Positions 60,890 through 64,000 of a stretch of DNA of 64,000 nt are shown piece after piece. The notes below the pieces were generated by a model. That model ran no database searches and had not been told where the DNA came from. It was given only the letters and a program-made list of their open reading frames with translations. The DNA comes from Novosphingobium sp. NDB2Meth1 (GTDB taxonomy: Bacteria; Pseudomonadota; Alphaproteobacteria; Sphingomonadales; Sphingomonadaceae), in the NCBI RefSeq assembly GCF_900117425.1, contig NZ_FPEH01000032.1, forward strand, positions 1 to 64,000, in the 5' to 3' direction. A program made the translations under genes and the position numbers. How positions within the stretch are numbered: position 1 is the stretch's first letter; the number at the start of each line of letters is the position of its first letter.

Positions 60890-62178
60890 GCCGGTTCGGC
60901 CTCACGCTCCATCAGGGCAACGCGCGGATCGTTCGGCCAGACCCAGTCCTTGCCGATGACCTGCTTCACGGCGAGGTGCGGCGGCACCCGGTCCAGCCCG
61001 ATCATCTTGTCGCAGGTCTGGTGGAAGCTGTAGATGCGCGCTTCCTGATAGCTCAGCGGCACGGACTTGAACCCGTCGCTTTCCATCGACTTCTGGATCG
61101 CCTCGCCGAACTGGGTGTCTTCCTGGATGATCGGGCTCATCTCGCGCCCGCCCTTGCCGTCGGGCACGGTCCAAAGATCAGGCGTCGGGCCATCGCCCCA
61201 GTCGAGCGCCATGGTGATCAGCTCGAGCCGGGTTGTGTTCAGCGAGGTTGGCCAAAAGATCAGCGGCGGAATGAAGAAGTTCGAGAGCGGCGAGACCCAG
61301 TTGGGGAACATCGTGTAGCTCTGTGTGGTGGTCCGCCCCAGCTCGCCCACCGTCTCGACCGATTGCCATTCCGGCGGATTGTCGATCGCGCGCACGTGCG
61401 CCCGGTTGGTATTCTTCGGCGGCGGCGCGATCATCCGCGCGTGGCCGCCGGGGAAGATCGTGTTCACGTTGCGCTTGTGATCGACCAGCGGCGCCACGGT
61501 CTGGGCATGGATGAAGGGCACATGGTAGACTTCCATGTTGGCCTCCATCGCCACTTTCCAGTTGCACTTGAGATCGAACGACTGGCGTGATGCAAGGCGC
61601 ATCCGGTCGAAGGCGAACTCCTCCCACTCGTCCCACAGCGGCCCCATCCACTCACGCAGGCCAATCGCGTTTTCATCGAGGTTGACGAAGATCAGCTTGC
61701 CATACATCTCGCAGCGCACGCCGATCAGGCTGCGGCACGATTTGTCGAATGCAGGGCCGAAATCCTGGGATTCCGGCACGCCGACGAGCTCGCCGTCGGT
61801 CTTGTAGGTCCAGTTGTGATAGCCGCACATCAGGCGGGGGCTGCGCCCGCGCTGCACAGTGACGACCGGCGCGCCGCGGTGGCGGCAGGTGTTGTAGAAC
61901 GCGCGGACCACGCCATCCATGCCGTGGACGATGATCAGCGGCTGACCGGCATTGTCCCACTGCATGAAGCTGCCCGGCTCCGGCACTTCATCGAGGTGCG
62001 CCGCGAACAGCCAGCTCTTCTTCCAGATGTACTGCTGCTCGAGGTCGTAGTATTCTTGGCTGGTATAGCGCCCGGCAGGCATGTCCGGCAGCGACGGGAA
62101 GCCCTCGGGCGGCGCGCTGCGCCCCGCTTCCCATTCCATCAGCCGCTTGATCGTCTCGACCGTCTGCTGATCCATCAT
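60886..62178 (-). CDS. Rieske non-heme iron oxygenase alpha subunit C
   Basis: 430 residues. C98/H100 (CRHR), C118/H121 (CGYH); mononuclear site E216-VY-H219-x4-H224 (MEVYHVPFIH), Glu once more at the bridge. ATG 62178 (GGAG eight bases upstream) is preferred over the longer frame to 62223. Located among SDRs and a KstD-like gene, the setting of KshA-type steroid oxygenases. Confidence 0.93.
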   Translation of the reverse strand: MMDQQTVETIKRLMEWEAGRSAPPEGFPSLPDMPAGRYTSQEYYDLEQQYIWKKSWLFAAHLDEVPEPGSFMQWDNAGQPLIIVHGMDGVVRAFYNTCRHRGAPVVTVQRGRSPRLMCGYHNWTYKTDGELVGVPESQDFGPAFDKSCRSLIGVRCEMYGKLIFVNLDENAIGLREWMGPLWDEWEEFAFDRMRLASRQSFDLKCNWKVAMEANMEVYHVPFIHAQTVAPLVDHKRNVNTIFPGGHARMIAPPPKNTNRAHVRAIDNPPEWQSVETVGELGRTTTQSYTMFPNWVSPLSNFFIPPLIFWPTSLNTTRLELITMALDWGDGPTPDLWTVPDGKGGREMSPIIQEDTQFGEAIQKSMESDGFKSVPLSYQEARIYSFHQTCDKMIGLDRVPPHLAVKQVIGKDWVWPNDPRVALMEREAEPA

Positions 62179-62206
62179 TGGCCGCACTCCATTGGGGGCT
62201 GAAATC

Positions 62207-62977
62207 TCAGGGATTTCCCGCAATCACCGATCTTGCATCATCGACGCGGATCGCCGCGCCGTTGATGAACTTGCTCTCGTCCGAGGCGAGGAACGTCACC
62301 GTGTAGGCAATGTCGTCCGGCTCGCCGAGCTTGACCAGCGGCCCTGCGTTGAGCGCTTCTTCCGCGCCGCGCATCAGCGCCGCCTGCCGGCCCACTTCCA
62401 TCACCATCGGCGTAAGGATGCCCGCCGGGTGGATCGAATTGCAGCGGATGTTGTAGCCGGCCCTCGCACAATGCACCGCGACCGCCCGCGTCAGCCCCTC
62501 GACCGCGCCTTTTGCTGCGCAATATGCTGCAACCGCGCTTTCGCCCTGGACCGAGGCGATCGAGGCCATGTTGATGATCGAGCCGCCACCTGTTTCCTTC
62601 ATCACGCGCACCGCGTGCTGGCAGCCGAACCAGGTGCCGTCCGCGCTGACCGCCATGATGAAGCGATAGTCCTTCTCGGTCTGCGTCTCGATATCGCCCA
62701 GCTCGACCACGCCAGCATTGTTGACGAGGATATCCAGCTTGCCGTGCCGCGCGACCACATCATCGACCAGCACGCGCCATTCGGCATCGTGCCGCACGTC
62801 GAGATGACGATACTCCGCCATCTCGCCGAGTTCGGCAGCGACGCGTTCGCCGTTCGCGCTGTCCACATCGGTCAGCACCACCCGCGCCCCTTCGCGCACG
62901 AACATGCGCGCATCCGCCTCGCCGAGGCCCTTGGCCGCGCCGGTGATGATCGCCACTTTTCCCGAAAGCCTGCCCAT
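62207..62977 (-). CDS. SDR oxidoreductase 8
   Basis: 256 residues from MGRLSGKVAIITGAAKGLGE; NNAGVVELGD, NMASIASVQGES, catalytic Y-C-A-A-K, C-terminal NGAAIRVDDARSVIAG. Paralog of SDR 5 and SDR 9. First gene of the Rieske C operon, 28 bases before Rieske C. Confidence 0.88.
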   Translation of the reverse strand: MGRLSGKVAIITGAAKGLGEADARMFVREGARVVLTDVDSANGERVAAELGEMAEYRHLDVRHDAEWRVLVDDVVARHGKLDILVNNAGVVELGDIETQTEKDYRFIMAVSADGTWFGCQHAVRVMKETGGGSIINMASIASVQGESAVAAYCAAKGAVEGLTRAVAVHCARAGYNIRCNSIHPAGILTPMVMEVGRQAALMRGAEEALNAGPLVKLGEPDDIAYTVTFLASDESKFINGAAIRVDDARSVIAGNP

Positions 62978-63066
62978 ACGCGGCGTCCCTCTCATTATTG
63001 CCAAGTTCCCACCAATTCACCCCGGATGCTAGGCAGACGTTACTAGCAAAAGAGAGGGGTGAGGCC

Positions 63067-63540
63067 GTGGCGGTGACGACAGAGGAGCTGCTGGCACGCG
63101 AGGAAGTGCGCGATCTGCTCCACCGCTATTGCAAGGGAATCGACCGGAAAGACTGGGCTTTGGTCCGCTCCTGCTTCGCCGATGACCATATCCACCGCCA
63201 TTCCACCTTCGTGGGCTCGCCGGACGAGTTTATCGGTTTTGCCAGTGCTGTCCTCAGCACGATCCCCGCGACGCACCACACCATCGGCAATGTCCACTTC
63301 GCATTTGCGGCTGACGGCCTGAGCGTGGAGACCGAAGCCAACTTCGTCGCCTACCACTTCATCGAGGCCGGCCACACCGAAGGCACCCCGGTGCCGACCC
63401 ATGGCAAGGCAACCGACTGGATCGTGGCCGGGCGCTATTGCGACCGCATGGAAAAGCGGGACGGGCGCTGGCTGATCGTGGCGCGGCAGGCGTACCACGA
63501 CTGGGAGCGCGTCGATCCGGCCAATGCACCCAGAAGCTAA
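63067..63540 (+). CDS. SnoaL_4/BaiE-like protein F
   Basis: 157 residues. GTG 63067 after GAGAGGGGTGAG is preferred to a TTG at 62998. LHRYCKGIDRKDWALVRSCF has Y-x4-D (Y-C-K-G-I-D), and THHTIGNVHFAFA the His; GRYCDRMEKRDGRWLIVARQ ends. Same triad as SnoaL D and E, so a likely dehydratase. Divergent from SDR 8 with 90 bases between. Confidence 0.83.
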   Translation: MAVTTEELLAREEVRDLLHRYCKGIDRKDWALVRSCFADDHIHRHSTFVGSPDEFIGFASAVLSTIPATHHTIGNVHFAFAADGLSVETEANFVAYHFIEAGHTEGTPVPTHGKATDWIVAGRYCDRMEKRDGRWLIVARQAYHDWERVDPANAPRS

Positions 63541-63548
63541 ACCCACTC

Positions 63549-63617
63549 CGTTCGTGTCGAGCGAAGTCGAGACACCAGACGCGGCGCACGGTGTCTCGAC
63601 TTCGCTCGACACGAGCG
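63549..63617. repeat. REP-type palindrome (GTGTCGAGC type)
   Basis: CGTTCGTGTCGAGCGAAGTC + GAGACACC pairs with GGTGTCTCGACTTCGCTCGA + CACGAGCG with one mismatch over 28 bases and a 13-base loop. Between SnoaL F and SDR 9. Third REP family in the window. Confidence 0.85.
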
Positions 63618-63638
63618 GAAACTGAGAGGACAAAAATC

Positions 63639-64000
63639 ATGCGATTGAACGGCAAGACCGCGCTGATAACCGGCGGCTCCTCCGGCCTCGGCGCCGCCAT
63701 GTCGCGGCGCTTCGTGGCGGAGGGCGCCAGCGTCGTGATCGCTGACATCGATGACGCAGGCGGCGAAGCCCTCGCCGCAGAACTCGGCGCCAAGGCCCGC
63801 TACGTCCATCTCGACGTGACGCAGGAAGCCGATTGGGCCGCCGCCTTCGCCGGCCTCGACACCGTCGATTGCGTGATCAACAACGCCGGCATCACCACCG
63901 CCGGGAACATCGAGCAAGTCACGCTCGAGCAGTTCCGCCACGAGTTCGAGATCGACGTCGTCGGCGTGTTCCTCGGCTGCAAGTATGCGGTGGCGGCCAT
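63639..64000 (+). CDS. SDR oxidoreductase 9, runs off the right edge
   Basis: The first 120 codons: MRLNGKTALITGGSSGLGAA, FVAEGASVVIADIDDAGGEA, NNAGITTAGNIEQVTLEQFR. Nucleotide loop and NAG motif are present; the catalytic Ser and Tyr-Lys lie beyond the window. ATG 63639 has GAGAGGA upstream. Paralog of SDR 5 and 8. Confidence 0.85.
   Translation, partial: MRLNGKTALITGGSSGLGAAMSRRFVAEGASVVIADIDDAGGEALAAELGAKARYVHLDVTQEADWAAAFAGLDTVDCVINNAGITTAGNIEQVTLEQFRHEFEIDVVGVFLGCKYAVAA

Noticed and set aside
1..64000. CRISPR arrays, tRNA or rRNA genes
   Set aside because: No regularly spaced repeats, cloverleaf-like segments or rRNA signatures were seen on either strand.

Overview
The window reads as a GC-rich alphaproteobacterial chromosome, most likely a sphingomonad (Novosphingobium/Sphingobium type). 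This rests on gene content, not on a marker tree: TonB receptors with sphingomonad-style plugs, a Thivi_2564-type small membrane protein, a NOV1-like carotenoid-cleavage-family oxygenase, serial Rieske / SnoaL / SDR gene sets, REP palindromes between genes, and housekeeping genes (rlmJ, HU) that suggest chromosome rather than plasmid. Genes pack tightly, with many 1- to 4-base stop/start overlaps. Region 1 (1-2.3 kb) is debris: the tail of an IS3-type transposase, a TonB-receptor fragment and the last quarter of an Mg2+ P-type ATPase joined end to end, then small uncharacterised genes. Region 2 (2.3-13.4 kb) is envelope and stress-type housekeeping: an OmpA-like porin, a 1456-residue CheB-CheR-PAS-kinase-REC-REC-LuxR fusion, small envelope proteins, and a glycosyltransferase-GH130 pair. 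Region 3 (13.4-16 kb) is a worn integration scar: an AT-rich patch, a tyrosine recombinase killed by a stop codon, the tail of a second integrase and a beheaded haloacid dehalogenase. Region 4 (16-18.7 kb) holds rlmJ, a small secreted protein and HU. Region 5 (18.7-64 kb, running off the right edge) is a dense catabolic island of about 40 genes in alternating operons. It contains two enoyl-CoA hydratases, a FadH-type dienoyl-CoA reductase, a double CaiB/BaiF CoA-transferase, a thiolase-like protein, an acyl-CoA synthetase, two acyl-CoA dehydrogenases (large and small, as in heteromeric steroid side-chain enzymes), a P450, a limonene-epoxide-hydrolase-like protein, a KstD-like flavoprotein, three Rieske oxygenase alpha subunits, six SnoaL/NTF2-fold proteins besides the epoxide hydrolase, nine SDRs, three zinc-free MDR reductases, two ThuA-domain proteins, a complete 2-oxoacid-dehydrogenase E1alpha-E1beta-E2 set, a NOV1-like oxygenase and a TonB receptor. 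Regulators are few: one TetR and one LuxR-type protein. Taken together the island looks built to take up a hydrophobic, probably alicyclic compound (steroid, bile-acid-like or terpenoid), oxidise it with Rieske/P450/flavin enzymes, dehydrate it with SnoaL enzymes and shorten CoA-activated side chains. The BaiE/BaiF/BaiCD/KstD-like family constellation is the main argument; the substrate itself is inference. No ring-cleaving extradiol dioxygenase, ferredoxin or Rieske reductase was found in the window, so the pathway must continue elsewhere.
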